64,000 nucleotides of DNA, taken from positions 186,001-250,000 of the forward strand of contig NZ_SLWX01000001.1 in the NCBI RefSeq assembly GCF_004340525.1. The letters are read 5' to 3'. The first letter of the stretch is position 1, and every line of letters begins with the position of its first letter. The DNA comes from Chromatocurvus halotolerans (lineage in GTDB: Bacteria > Pseudomonadota > Gammaproteobacteria > Pseudomonadales > Halieaceae). Positions 25,345 to 35,481 of the stretch are shown here, in pieces. Both the position numbers and the translations under genes were made by a program. The notes under the pieces were generated by a model. It ran no database searches. It was given only the letters and a program-made list of their open reading frames with translations, and had not been told where the DNA came from.

Positions 25345-26445
25345 ATGAAAAAAATCATACTGGTAGGCGCGGGAAAAATCGGCGCCGTGATCAGCGAATT
25401 CCTCGCCGCGAGCGGGGACTACAGCGTCACCGTCGCGGATGTCAGCGCGGATAACCTGGCGACCCTGCCGCCACACGACGCCATCACCAGCCTTGAGGTC
25501 GATGTCTGCGATCACGCCGCGCTGACCGATGCCATGCGGGGCCACTTTGCCGTGATCAACGCGCTGCCCTACCAGCTGACCGCTGCTGTTGCCCGGGCCG
25601 CCGCCGATGCCGGCATTCACTACCTTGACCTCACCGAGGACGTGGCCTCGACGCGTATTGTGCGTGAGCTGGCGGAATCCGACGACCGCGCGTTCATCCC
25701 CCAGAGCGGTCTCGCCCCGGGTTTCATCACCATGGTCACCTACGACCTGACGCGAACCTTTGACAGCCTGCAGAATGTGCACATGCGTGTCGGCGCACTG
25801 CCCCGCTATCCGTCGAATGCCCTGAAATACAACATCACCTGGTCCGTGGAGGGCCTGATCAACGAGTACTGCGAACCCTGCGAGGCCATTGTCGAAGGTG
25901 AGCTGGTCAGCGTACCCCCGCTGGAGGAACTGGAAACCTTTTCACTGGATGGCATGGACTACGAAGCCTTCAACACCTCGGGAGGTCTGGGCACCCTGTG
26001 CGAGACCCTTGCGGGCAAGGTGCGCAATCTCAACTACCGCAGCGTTCGCTATGTCGGGCATCGTGACATGATGAAGATGCTGCTCAACGATCTGCGCCTG
26101 AAGGACAGGCAGGACCTGCTGAAGGAGTTGATGGAACAGGCGCTGCCCATGACCCTGCAGGACGTGGTGCTGATCTTTGTCACGGTGAGCGGCACGCGCA
26201 ATGGCGTCTTCGAGCAGCAGTCCTATGTCAACAAGGTCTACGGGCGTGAGATCAACGGCCGCCAGCGCAGTGCGATTCAGATCACCACCGCCTCGGGCGT
26301 CTGTGCGGTGCTGGACCTGCTGGCGGATGGCACGCTGCCGCAGCGCGGCCTCATACGACAGGAAGATATTCCCTTCGATGCATTTATCCGCAACCGCTTT
26401 GGCTGTAACTTTGCACAGGAAACGTTCACGGAGATTGCGGCATGA
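25345..26445 (+). CDS. Saccharopine dehydrogenase-family oxidoreductase (lysine catabolism)
   Basis: 367 residues. GGGAGAG precedes the ATG at 25345. The Rossmann N-terminus is KIILVGAGKIGAVISEFL with VADVSADN after the second strand; the catalytic/substrate domain contains GLAPGFITMVTYDL and SGGLGTLCETL. Members include saccharopine dehydrogenase and lysine 6-dehydrogenase, which yield aminoadipate semialdehyde. The 4-base overlap with an aldehyde dehydrogenase of the aminoadipate-semialdehyde type supports such a role. Whether the substrate is lysine or saccharopine is open. Confidence 0.87.
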   Translation: MKKIILVGAGKIGAVISEFLAASGDYSVTVADVSADNLATLPPHDAITSLEVDVCDHAALTDAMRGHFAVINALPYQLTAAVARAAADAGIHYLDLTEDVASTRIVRELAESDDRAFIPQSGLAPGFITMVTYDLTRTFDSLQNVHMRVGALPRYPSNALKYNITWSVEGLINEYCEPCEAIVEGELVSVPPLEELETFSLDGMDYEAFNTSGGLGTLCETLAGKVRNLNYRSVRYVGHRDMMKMLLNDLRLKDRQDLLKELMEQALPMTLQDVVLIFVTVSGTRNGVFEQQSYVNKVYGREINGRQRSAIQITTASGVCAVLDLLADGTLPQRGLIRQEDIPFDAFIRNRFGCNFAQETFTEIAA

Positions 26446-27965
26446 CCTATCACGGCAACACCAGCGAAGACCTTCGCGCTACGCTCGACAGGCTCGGTGT
26501 CAGCGCAGAGAGCCTGAATGATGGCGACCTTGTCGTGACGTCGCCGATCGATGGCCATGAGCTCGCGCGGCTGCCCCGCAGCAGCGAGAAGGACGTCGAT
26601 GCCGCCATTGCCAATGCAGTTACCGCATTCGACCACTGGCGCCAGGTGCCGCCGCCGCGGCGCGGTGAGCTGGTAAGGCTGCTGGGCAACGAACTACGGG
26701 CACACAAGGAAGACCTTGGCCGACTGGTCACGCTGGAGTGCGGCAAGATACTGCAGGAGGGTCTGGGCGAAGTGCAGGAAATGATCGATATCTGCGACTT
26801 CGCGGTCGGCCTGTCCCGGCAGCTGTACGGTCTGAACATCGCCTCGGAGCGACCCGGCCACCGCATGCAGGAACTGTGGCACCCGCTCGGGCCCGTCGGC
26901 GTGATCAGCGCCTTCAACTTTCCGGTGGCCGTGTGGTCGTGGAATACCGCCCTGGCGCTGGTCTGCGGCGATCCCGTTATCTGGAAGCCCTCGGAAAAAA
27001 GCCCGCTGACAGCGCTGGCCTGCCAGCAGCTGCTGGAGAATGCCTGCGCCGGGTTCGGCGACGCGCCAGAGCACCTGGTCCAGGTCCTGATCGGTGAGGA
27101 AGCGGTCGGGAGTCAGCTGGTGAATGACGGGCGTGTACCCTTGATAAGCGCCACCGGCAGCACGGCAATGGGACGCGAGGTGGCTCCGGCGGTGGCTGCG
27201 CGCTTTGGCCGCAGTATTCTGGAGCTGGGGGGCAACAATGCCATTGTTGTCGCACCGTCTGCCGACCTCGATCTGGCCGTGCGTGCCACGGCCTTCGGCG
27301 CCGTCGGTACAGCCGGACAGCGCTGCACCAGCACGCGACGGGTGTTCCTGCACCAGAGCATTCATCAACGCGCTGTCGATGCGCTGACAGCGGCCTACGC
27401 CCGGGTTCGGGTCGGCGATCCGCGGGATGCCGAAACGCTGGTGGGCCCCCTCATTGACAGCGCGTCACTCGACGCCATGCAGCGCGCCCTGACCGCGGTC
27501 AGGGACGCCGGCGGTGACGTCATCGGCGGCGACAGGGTCGAGGTTGCCGATTGCGAGGACGCCTGCTACGTCACCCCGGCACTGGCGCTGATGCCGGCCA
27601 GTCTGACCAGCGTGCAGGAGGAGACATTTGCCCCCATACTCTATGTCTACGCCTACGAGACCCTTGAGGAAGCGATAAACCGGCAGAACGATGTGCCCCA
27701 GGGTCTCTCGGCCGCCATCTTTACCACGGATATCCGTGAAGCCGAGCTGTTCACCTCGGCGGTGGGCGCCGACTGCGGCATCGTCAACGTCAACATCGGC
27801 ACCAGCGGTGCGGAGGTCGGCGGAGCATTTGGCGGCGAGAAAGCCACCGGCGGCGGGCGCGAGTCCGGCTCGGACGCCTGGAAGGGCTACATGCGCCGCA
27901 TGACCTCGACGGTGAACTACTCCCGGGAACTGCCGCTGGCCCAGGGTATCCGCTTCGATATCTGA
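26442..27965 (+). CDS. amaB: Aldehyde dehydrogenase family 7, 2-aminoadipate-6-semialdehyde dehydrogenase (AmaB-like)
   Basis: 507 residues. ALDH signatures: FNFPVAVWSWN, KPSEKSPLTA, ATGSTAMG, general-base motif ILELGGNNA and catalytic Cys in GTAGQRCTSTRR. The LGGNNA form and overall length match ALDH7/antiquitin and bacterial AmaB, which oxidise aminoadipate semialdehyde (in equilibrium with piperideine-6-carboxylate) to 2-aminoadipate. It overlaps the upstream saccharopine-dehydrogenase-like gene by four bases, a strong sign that the two steps are coupled. Confidence 0.9.
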   Translation: MTYHGNTSEDLRATLDRLGVSAESLNDGDLVVTSPIDGHELARLPRSSEKDVDAAIANAVTAFDHWRQVPPPRRGELVRLLGNELRAHKEDLGRLVTLECGKILQEGLGEVQEMIDICDFAVGLSRQLYGLNIASERPGHRMQELWHPLGPVGVISAFNFPVAVWSWNTALALVCGDPVIWKPSEKSPLTALACQQLLENACAGFGDAPEHLVQVLIGEEAVGSQLVNDGRVPLISATGSTAMGREVAPAVAARFGRSILELGGNNAIVVAPSADLDLAVRATAFGAVGTAGQRCTSTRRVFLHQSIHQRAVDALTAAYARVRVGDPRDAETLVGPLIDSASLDAMQRALTAVRDAGGDVIGGDRVEVADCEDACYVTPALALMPASLTSVQEETFAPILYVYAYETLEEAINRQNDVPQGLSAAIFTTDIREAELFTSAVGADCGIVNVNIGTSGAEVGGAFGGEKATGGGRESGSDAWKGYMRRMTSTVNYSRELPLAQGIRFDI

Positions 27966-27993
27966 TGCGCATGATCCGCTACCCTTTCGAAAG

Positions 27994-30204
27994 ATGGCGG
28001 GCATGACGCCCTCTGAACGCCTGCATCAGGCCTTCATCGCCTGCGTCAGCGAGGGTCGCCTGCCAGCACCATCCCGGCTGGATACCGTCCTTGGCGATGA
28101 CGCACTGCTGGGGCTGTTTCAGGACCAGACAAGCAGTCGCCTGCTGGATATTGTGTCACGCCGCATGGCGCGCAATCGCGAGAGCTTCTACACGATCGGC
28201 AGCGCGGGACACGAGGGCAATGCGGCGGTAGCGGCAGCGCTACGCATCGACGACCCGGCGTTTCTGCACTACCGGAGCTGTGCGTTCGCACTCGCGCGGC
28301 ATCGCCAGCAGCCCGTCGGCGACGCTGTGCGAGACGCCCTCCTTGCCTTCACCGCCAGCGCTGAGGATCCCGTCTCCGGTGGCCGCCACAAGGTCATCGG
28401 ATCACGGGCGCACTGGATTCCACCGCAGACCAGCACCATCGCCTCGCACCTGCCAAAAGCCATGGGCACGGCGCACGCCCTGGGGCTGTACCGACGCGTG
28501 GCACACCGCGATGTGGGCCTGGCCGCGGACAGCCTGGCGATCTGCAGTTTTGGCGACGCCTCCCTCAATCACTCCACGACCCAGGGCGCACTCAATACGG
28601 CCGCCTGGGCGGCGTTCCAGGGCTCGCCCATGCCCCTGCTGCTGGTCTGCGAGGATAATGGCATCGGCATATCGACGCCGACGCCAGTGGGCTGGGTCGA
28701 GGCCAGCGTGCGGGCGCGTCCCGGTATCCACTACATCAGCTGTGATGGGCGGGATCTGCTGGATACTTACCGCGCGGCCTGCCTCGCACGCGATCATGTG
28801 CGTCTGCATCGCCGCCCCGCCTTCCTGCATTTCCGCACCGTGCGTCTGCTGGGTCACGCCGGCACGGACGCCGAGACCGGCTATCGCAGCGCCGCGCAGA
28901 TCGCTGAGGACGAGGCGCAGGACCCACTGCTCATGACCGCGAGCACGCTGATTGACCGCGGGCTGATGACGGCGGCCGCTATCGTCGACAGCTACCGGCG
29001 CGAGGAGCATCGCATCGAGACGCTGGCAAAGGAGGTTGCCACCCGGCCAAAACTGACGACCAGCGCAGACGTCATGGCGAGTCTGCTGCCGATGCCGCAC
29101 AATGCCCCGGCGCCGCCACTGCCGGATGAACCGCTTCGCGCCGCACTGTTCGGCCGCGACGCCCGCCAGTTCGACCGACCGCTGAGCCTGTCGCGGCACA
29201 TCAACCTCGCCCTTGCGGACCTGATGCTGCAATACTCCGATACCCTCGTCTTCGGCGAGGACGTCGCGAAAAAGGGCGGCGTCTACGGTGTCACCCGCGG
29301 ACTCCTCGACAAGTTCGGCCCGGCGCGGGTTACCAACACACTGCTCGACGAGCAGAGCATTCTGGGGCTCGCCATCGGCCTCGCCCAGTGTGGCTATCTG
29401 CCGATCGCGGAAATCCAGTATCTTGCCTACCTTCACAACGCCGAAGACCAGCTGCGCGGTGAAGCGGCCACCCTGTCCTTCTTCTCCAACCGTCAGTTCA
29501 GCAACGGCATGGTGGTGCGCATCGCCGGGCTCGCCTACCAGAAGGGTTTCGGTGGCCATTTCCACAACGACAACTCCATCGCGGTCCTGCGCGACATTCC
29601 CGGTCTTGTCGTGGCGACACCCAGCTGCGGACGCGACGCCGCGGGGCTGCTGCGCACCTGCGTCGATCTCGCCCATCGCGAGCAGCGGGTTGTCGTCTTT
29701 CTCGAACCGATCGCCCTGTACATGACCACCGATCTGTTCAGCCCCGGAGACAATCTCTGGGCCGCGCCCTACCCGTCGCCCGCCGCACAGGAGCACATTG
29801 CACCGGGCAGCGTACACGCCACCGACGGTGGCAGCGCGCTCGCCATTGTGAGCTACGCCAACGGCTACTACCTGTCGACGCAGGCGGCACAGACACTCCG
29901 GGAGGAGGACGGCATTGATGCCACGCTGGTAGATCTGCGATGGCTGCAGCCGCTACCGGAGGCGTCGTTGCTCGAGGCGCTGCGCGACTGCGAGTGCGTT
30001 CTCATCGTCGACGAGTGCCGGCGATCCGGATCGGTCAGCGAAGCGCTCATGACCCTGCTGCAGGAATCGCTGCCCGGGGTGCGCGCGGCGAGAATTACGG
30101 CGCTGGACAGCTTTATTCCTCTGGGCGATGCCGCCTACACAGTGCTCCCCGATCGCGAGGGAATCGTCAGCGCGGCACGCCAGCTGCTGAGCGGCAGCCC
30201 CTGA
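27994..30204 (+). CDS. Fused alpha-beta E1 component of a 2-oxoacid dehydrogenase
   Basis: 736 residues. Residues about 1-360 are the E1-alpha thiamine-diphosphate domain (GDASLNHSTTQGALN, then EDNGIGIS). About 385-736 is the E1-beta domain (FGEDVAKKGGVYGVTRGL, then TLLDEQSILGLAIGLA and AEIQYLAYLHNAEDQL), ending with the transketolase C-terminal part (LVDLRWLQPLP, IVDECRR). The family decarboxylates branched-chain or related 2-oxoacids and passes the acyl group to a lipoyl E2. No E2 or E3 gene is next to it. Lysine breakdown gives 2-oxoadipate, so a 2-oxoadipate substrate is an idea, not shown. The start may be 27994 or 28003. Confidence 0.87.
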   Translation: MAGMTPSERLHQAFIACVSEGRLPAPSRLDTVLGDDALLGLFQDQTSSRLLDIVSRRMARNRESFYTIGSAGHEGNAAVAAALRIDDPAFLHYRSCAFALARHRQQPVGDAVRDALLAFTASAEDPVSGGRHKVIGSRAHWIPPQTSTIASHLPKAMGTAHALGLYRRVAHRDVGLAADSLAICSFGDASLNHSTTQGALNTAAWAAFQGSPMPLLLVCEDNGIGISTPTPVGWVEASVRARPGIHYISCDGRDLLDTYRAACLARDHVRLHRRPAFLHFRTVRLLGHAGTDAETGYRSAAQIAEDEAQDPLLMTASTLIDRGLMTAAAIVDSYRREEHRIETLAKEVATRPKLTTSADVMASLLPMPHNAPAPPLPDEPLRAALFGRDARQFDRPLSLSRHINLALADLMLQYSDTLVFGEDVAKKGGVYGVTRGLLDKFGPARVTNTLLDEQSILGLAIGLAQCGYLPIAEIQYLAYLHNAEDQLRGEAATLSFFSNRQFSNGMVVRIAGLAYQKGFGGHFHNDNSIAVLRDIPGLVVATPSCGRDAAGLLRTCVDLAHREQRVVVFLEPIALYMTTDLFSPGDNLWAAPYPSPAAQEHIAPGSVHATDGGSALAIVSYANGYYLSTQAAQTLREEDGIDATLVDLRWLQPLPEASLLEALRDCECVLIVDECRRSGSVSEALMTLLQESLPGVRAARITALDSFIPLGDAAYTVLPDREGIVSAARQLLSGSP

Positions 30205-30271
30205 ATGGTATGATGGCCGCTTCCCCCGTCGCGTGGGACAGCTGCTGACAACACCAACAAAAAAGGAACGC

Positions 30272-31249
30272 ATGATGGACGTCACTCCCGCAGATCTGCG
30301 GCTTGCACGGGATCGCCTGCGCGATCATGCCGTGGTCACACCGCTGATAGAGAACAATGAGCTGAATGCCAGGGTCGGCGGGCGCGTCTTTCTCAAGGCC
30401 GAAAACCTGCAGCGCACCGGATCCTTCAAATTCCGCGGTGCCTATAATCGACTGTCCCAGATCACGGCGGACCGGCGCGGCGCCGGCGTTGTCGCCTGGT
30501 CCTCCGGCAACCACGCCCAGGGTGTGGCGGCGGCTGCACAGATCCTCGGCATTCCCGCCACCATCGTCATGCCGATGGATGCACCCGCCATCAAGGCCGA
30601 CAATACCCGGCGCTACGGCGCAACCGTGGTCGAATATGATCGCTACCGGGAAAGTCGCGAAGACATTGCACGCGGGATAGCGGCGAAGAGCGGCGCCGCA
30701 CTGGTGCCCTCCTACGATGACCCCGACATCATTGCCGGGCAGGGCACTGCGGGGCTCGAGATTCTCGACCAGGCGACGGAGCGCGGCGTTCAGCTGGCAC
30801 AGCTTCTGGTGTGCTGCAGCGGCGGCGGACTGGTAAGCGGCATCGCCACGGCTTTCTCGGAGGCGTCCCCGGACACCGCCATCTATGCCGTGGAGCCGGA
30901 GGCCTTCGATGACACCGCCCGATCTCTCGCCAGCGGGCGGCGGGAGGAAAATGCGGCGCAGGCCAGATCCATCTGCGACGCACTGCAGACGCCGACACCG
31001 GGCGAACTGACCTTCAGCATCAACAGACGACTGCTGGCCGGTGGTCTGTCAGTGTCGGATGCCGAGGTGCGCGAGGCCATGCGTTTTGCCTTCCATCACC
31101 TGAAACTGGTGGTGGAACCCGGCGGAGCCGTTGCCCTCGCGGCGCTGCTGCACGGCAGGGTCGACGCGACAGACCGGGTCACCGGTATCGTGATTTCCGG
31201 TGGCAACGTGGATCCGTCGCTGTTTGCCCAGATCCTCACAGAGCGATGA
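30272..31249 (+). CDS. Threonine/serine dehydratase family (fold-type II PLP)
   Basis: About 325 residues. AAGGA is five bases before the ATG at 30272 (a second ATG follows at once). PLP lysine at about 53 (TGSFKFRGA), the substrate loop SSGNHAQG and phosphate loop CSGGGLVSG are all present. There is no C-terminal ACT-like regulatory domain, so it is the short, biodegradative or racemase-like type. It makes 2-oxobutyrate from threonine or pyruvate from serine. 2-oxobutyrate is a known substrate of branched-chain E1 enzymes, which would explain its place after the fused E1; that link is inference. Confidence 0.87.
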   Translation: MMDVTPADLRLARDRLRDHAVVTPLIENNELNARVGGRVFLKAENLQRTGSFKFRGAYNRLSQITADRRGAGVVAWSSGNHAQGVAAAAQILGIPATIVMPMDAPAIKADNTRRYGATVVEYDRYRESREDIARGIAAKSGAALVPSYDDPDIIAGQGTAGLEILDQATERGVQLAQLLVCCSGGGLVSGIATAFSEASPDTAIYAVEPEAFDDTARSLASGRREENAAQARSICDALQTPTPGELTFSINRRLLAGGLSVSDAEVREAMRFAFHHLKLVVEPGGAVALAALLHGRVDATDRVTGIVISGGNVDPSLFAQILTER

Positions 31250-31253
31250 CCGC

Positions 31254-34200
31254 TCAGGCCGTGGATGCCTCGCCAGCACGCGTGGCCGCAAGATCCCGAC
31301 CCAGGTAGAGGTAAACGGCCGGCAACACATACAGCGTGAACAGCGTGCCGATGGTCATCCCGGATGCAATCACCATGCCCATAGAGAAACGGGCCGCGGC
31401 TCCGGGCCCGTCGGCCATCAGCAGCGGCAGCATCGCCAGCACCAGCGCCGCGGTTGTCATCAGCACCGGACGCAGACGCACGGAGGCCGCCTCCTCAATC
31501 GCCTCACGCTTCGCCATGCCCTCTTCCTGCAGACGGTTGGCGAACTCCACAATGAGAATGCCGTGCTTGGAGATCACGCCGATCAGCGTCACCAGGCCCA
31601 CCTGCGTGTAGATGTTGAGCGTGGCGCCATTCACCTGGAACAGCGCCAGCACGTTGAGACACAGCAGTGCACCGGCGATGGACATGGGCACCGTGACCAG
31701 CATGATGAGCGGATCGCGGAAGGACTCGAACTGGGCCGACAGCACCAGGTAGATGATGACCAGGGCGAAGAAAAGCGTGACAACCAGGGCGCTGCCCTCG
31801 GTCTTGAACTGCCGGCTTTGACCAGAGTAATCCAGACTGTATTCCCGGGTAAGAACATCGCCGGCGATGCCTTCCAGAGTCGCCAGGGCATCACCCAGCG
31901 GTACCCCCGGCCGGGGCACGCCCTCCAGCGTGACAGAATTCAGCTGCTGGAAGCTCTTCAGGGATCGCGGCACCACATCGCCCTCCAGGGTCACCAGCGT
32001 GCTGAGGGGAATCAGGTCACCGCTGCCGGTCCGGGTATAGTAGTCGTAGAGATCCTCCGGATTCAGGCGCTGGTCCCGACGTATCTGCGGAATGACCTTG
32101 TAGGAGCGGTCCTGCAGGGAAAAGCGCCCGATAAACGCGCCGGATAACAGGGAGCTGACATCATCGCTCAGGGTCTGCATGTCGACACCGAGAAGCGCCG
32201 CCTTCTCGCGATCAATGCGGACACGCTGCCGCGGCTGGTCCAGCTGCAGGTTCTGGTCGATAAAAATGAACTTGCCGCTGTCGCGGGCGCGCTTGAGTAC
32301 CTCCGAGGCACTGTCATACAGCACCGAATAATCCAGCGTGCTCTTAATGACAAACTCCACCGGCAGTACCCCGGGCGACGGCAGCGGCGGCGGATTGACC
32401 GCGGTTACCTGGAGTCCGGCAATGCTGCTGGCCGCGGGCTGTATCGATTCATTCAGGACTTGGGTCGCGCTGCGCTCGCGCTGCGCCCAGGGTGTGAAAA
32501 TGAAGCCACCGAACGCCCCGTTACTGGATCCAGGGCCATCGGTACTCTGTCCGTTGAACAGGAAGTTCAGCGCGATCTCAGGCGTATCGCGGCTGATCTC
32601 GCCCAGCGCTGCCGTGTACTTCTCCATGTAGTCGAGGGTTACATAGGGGTCGGCGTCCGCGAGATAGAAAATCAGCCCCAGGTCCTCCTCCGGCGCCAGC
32701 TCGGCGGGCGATCTGACAAACAGAAAGTAGCAGGACGCCAGGATGATGGCGCCGAATACCATGATGCCGGCGCGATCATCGAGCACACGGTCAAGGTCGC
32801 GCTGGTACACGCGCCGCAGCGCCTCGAAACGCGCATCGAGCCAGCGCTCAAGCCGGTTATCGTTCTCACCCGCATCCGCCGGCAGCAGCTTCGCGCACAT
32901 CATCGGTGACAGCGTCAGCGCCACCACGCCGGAGATCAGTACTGCCCCGGCCAGCGTGAACGCAAACTCCGTGAACAGTGTGCCCGTGAGTCCCCCGATA
33001 AACCCGATCGGCAGATAGACGGCAATCAGCGTGGTCGTCATCGCGACAACCGGCCACGCCAGCTCGCGCGCACCCTTCAGTGCCGCATCCAGCGGCGTCA
33101 TCCCGTGCTCCACGTGCCGATGTATGTTCTCCAGCACGATAATTGCGTCGTCAACCACAATGCCGATGGCAAGCACAATGGCGAGCAGCGTCAAAAGGTT
33201 GATGCTGAAGCCCATGAGCAGCATGAGGAACAAGCCGCCAATCAGTGACAGCGGCACGGCGATGGCAGGTATCAGCACCGATCGCAGCGAACCGAGAAAC
33301 AGGAAGATGACCACGATGACAATAATCATCGCCTCGATAATGGTGGCCTGAACATCACTGATGGCATTCTCGATGTAGACCGTCGCATCGTAATTGATGG
33401 AGGCCTGCATACCCTCCGGCAGACGCGGCTTGATGTCGTTTTCAAACACCTCACGCACGCCGGCGATGACCTCCAGCGCGTTGGCGTCCGTGGCCACGTT
33501 GATCGGCACGAACACCGCCTCCTGGTCGATCACCATGCTGGACGTATCGTAGCCTTCAGTACCAAGCTCGACCTCGGCGACGTCGCCAAGTCGTACGATA
33601 GCGCCATCCTTTTCACGCAACACCAGCTTGTGGAAAGCATCAACGGTGCTCAGATCGGTCTCGGCCTTGAAATTGATCCGCACCATCGAACCCTTGGTCG
33701 ACCCCACCGCGGAAAGTACATTGTTTTCCAGCAGTGCCGCCCGGACATCGCTGGCGGTGACCCCCAGCGCGGTCATCTGCTCCTGATCGAGCCAGATGCG
33801 CATGGCAAAGATGGCAGTAGTATCGGCGCTGGCCCGCTGCACGCCAGGCAGCGTCGACAGCTTGGGCTCCACCTCGCGAATGACATAGTCTGCCACGCGA
33901 TTGACCGGCAGCACATCGCTGAAGAACGACAGATACATCGTTCCCACCTGCTCTCCGACGGCAAGGTTCAGAACCGGATCTTCGGAATTCTCGGGTAGCT
34001 CATTGCGCAGCTTATTGACCTTGGTGACTATCTGGGTGAGCACCTGGTCAGGGTTTGCGCCCGTGCGCACGTGCGCCGTGATCGTGCTGATGCCGGGACT
34101 GCTGTTGGAGGTCAGGTAATCGATGTCTTCCGCCGTTGCAATCTCACGCTCGAGCGGTGTTGTGATGAAGCCTTTGACGAGCTCGGCATCCGCGCCCGTG

Positions 34201-34352
34201 TAAGTCGTCGATACGGTGATGATGGCATTCTCGATAAGCGGATATTCGCGCACATTGAGATCAAACGCGGCACGCAACCCAAGAAGAAGCAGGAACAGGC
34301 TGACCACGCTCGCCAAAACCGGCTTGCGAATAAAAATATCGGTAAATGCCAT
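31254..34352 (-). CDS. RND-family (HAE1) efflux permease
   Basis: 1032 residues with two copies of the RND layout: TM1 near the N-terminus, a large periplasmic loop, six helices, then repeated. Motifs include FIRKPVLASV, GADAELVKGFITTPLE, VVDDAIIVLENI(HRHVE) in TM4 and the C-terminal ISKHGILIVEFAN. These pumps export toxic hydrophobic compounds using the proton gradient. Start ATG at 34352, one base after the adaptor stop. The adaptor gene is immediately upstream; no outer-membrane TolC partner lies in the window. Confidence 0.95.
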   Translation of the reverse strand: MAFTDIFIRKPVLASVVSLFLLLLGLRAAFDLNVREYPLIENAIITVSTTYTGADAELVKGFITTPLEREIATAEDIDYLTSNSSPGISTITAHVRTGANPDQVLTQIVTKVNKLRNELPENSEDPVLNLAVGEQVGTMYLSFFSDVLPVNRVADYVIREVEPKLSTLPGVQRASADTTAIFAMRIWLDQEQMTALGVTASDVRAALLENNVLSAVGSTKGSMVRINFKAETDLSTVDAFHKLVLREKDGAIVRLGDVAEVELGTEGYDTSSMVIDQEAVFVPINVATDANALEVIAGVREVFENDIKPRLPEGMQASINYDATVYIENAISDVQATIIEAMIIVIVVIFLFLGSLRSVLIPAIAVPLSLIGGLFLMLLMGFSINLLTLLAIVLAIGIVVDDAIIVLENIHRHVEHGMTPLDAALKGARELAWPVVAMTTTLIAVYLPIGFIGGLTGTLFTEFAFTLAGAVLISGVVALTLSPMMCAKLLPADAGENDNRLERWLDARFEALRRVYQRDLDRVLDDRAGIMVFGAIILASCYFLFVRSPAELAPEEDLGLIFYLADADPYVTLDYMEKYTAALGEISRDTPEIALNFLFNGQSTDGPGSSNGAFGGFIFTPWAQRERSATQVLNESIQPAASSIAGLQVTAVNPPPLPSPGVLPVEFVIKSTLDYSVLYDSASEVLKRARDSGKFIFIDQNLQLDQPRQRVRIDREKAALLGVDMQTLSDDVSSLLSGAFIGRFSLQDRSYKVIPQIRRDQRLNPEDLYDYYTRTGSGDLIPLSTLVTLEGDVVPRSLKSFQQLNSVTLEGVPRPGVPLGDALATLEGIAGDVLTREYSLDYSGQSRQFKTEGSALVVTLFFALVIIYLVLSAQFESFRDPLIMLVTVPMSIAGALLCLNVLALFQVNGATLNIYTQVGLVTLIGVISKHGILIVEFANRLQEEGMAKREAIEEAASVRLRPVLMTTAALVLAMLPLLMADGPGAAARFSMGMVIASGMTIGTLFTLYVLPAVYLYLGRDLAATRAGEASTA

Positions 34353-34353
34353 G

Positions 34354-35481
34354 TCAGCCGTTATCCGGTTCGGGACGTTCACTCGCGTCCGGCTCGATCG
34401 AGTTATCGATCTTCACCGGCACGCCGGATCCCAGCTTCAGGAGCCCGCTGGTGGCAACAGTTTCGCCCGCCTGCAGACCCTCGACAACGGCAATCATGTC
34501 GCCGCGTCTATCACCCAGCGTGACAAAGCGCTGCGACACAGTTTGCGTATCCTCGGCGTCTTCCACAACAAACACCGAGTTGCCGTAGGGTCGATAGGAA
34601 ATCGCGGTTCCCGGCACCACAACCTGCTCCGTCGGTTCACCCAGCGGCAGGGTGAGACGGGCAAACATGCCCGACCGGAGGACTCCGTCGACGTTCTCCA
34701 CGATGGCCTGCAGTGCGAAGTTTCGCGTTTCGGTTGCGACGGTCGGCGCCACCGCATTGATGGTCGCGGTATAAGAAGTATCAACAATAGCGGGCACCAG
34801 CAGATCGATTTGCATGCCCGGCTCAACGCGGCCGCTATAGCGGTCCGGGAGCGTCAGGTCCACATACAGTCGCTCCAGAGACTGCAGCTCGATAACGGTG
34901 TCGCCGGCAACAACGTAGTCACCGACGTTGTAACGCCGGATGCCCAGGCGCCCGTCGAAAGGAGCACGCAGGCGCTTCTGCTCGATGCGCGCCTCTTGCG
35001 CGCTCACCTGTGCCAGCGCCTGATCGAGTTCAGTCGCGCGCCTGTCAAGTTCAGACCGGGAGATGTTGCGTTCATCGACCAGCGACCTCGCGCGTTCGGA
35101 CTCAAGCCTGGCAAGTTCGGCGGCAGCCTCCAGCGCTTTCAGCTCGGCCCGATCCGGGGCAGTGCGCAGCTCCATGATCACGTCGCCAGCGGCTACCGAG
35201 TCACCGTTATCAAAGAAAATGCGCTCGACGATGCCCGAAACCTCGGTTGCCAGCGCGGCACCGTTAATAGGCGACAGGGTGCCGACCGCGGCTAACGTTG
35301 ACTGCCAGCTCACGCTTTTCGCTGCCGCCGCGCTGATCGTCACAGTTTGCCGTGGACGATTATCCATGGACTCGTTCATCATTTTGCTGCCATACCACTG
35401 CATGGCAAACAGGCCACCGAATACCAGCAGCGTTGCCAGCAGGATGACCCACAGACGGGGACCGAACAGGAGCTTTTTCAT
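34354..35481 (-). CDS. RND periplasmic adaptor (membrane fusion protein)
   Basis: 375 residues. One N-terminal membrane segment (LWVILLATLLVFGGLFAM), then the lipoyl half-motifs (SGIVERIFFDNGDSVAAGD and LRAPFDGRLGIRRYNVGDYV), a coiled coil between them (about 135-175), a beta-barrel domain (VDLTLPDRYSGRVEPGM) and a membrane-proximal domain. It links the RND permease to an outer-membrane channel. It is the first gene of the pump operon. There is no neighbouring regulator. Confidence 0.94.
   Translation of the reverse strand: MKKLLFGPRLWVILLATLLVFGGLFAMQWYGSKMMNESMDNRPRQTVTISAAAAKSVSWQSTLAAVGTLSPINGAALATEVSGIVERIFFDNGDSVAAGDVIMELRTAPDRAELKALEAAAELARLESERARSLVDERNISRSELDRRATELDQALAQVSAQEARIEQKRLRAPFDGRLGIRRYNVGDYVVAGDTVIELQSLERLYVDLTLPDRYSGRVEPGMQIDLLVPAIVDTSYTATINAVAPTVATETRNFALQAIVENVDGVLRSGMFARLTLPLGEPTEQVVVPGTAISYRPYGNSVFVVEDAEDTQTVSQRFVTLGDRRGDMIAVVEGLQAGETVATSGLLKLGSGVPVKIDNSIEPDASERPEPDNG

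Noticed and set aside
28402-29817. Minus-strand open frame of 471 codons
   Set aside because: It is antisense to the fused E1 gene; the composition is histidine/arginine/glutamine-rich with no motif.
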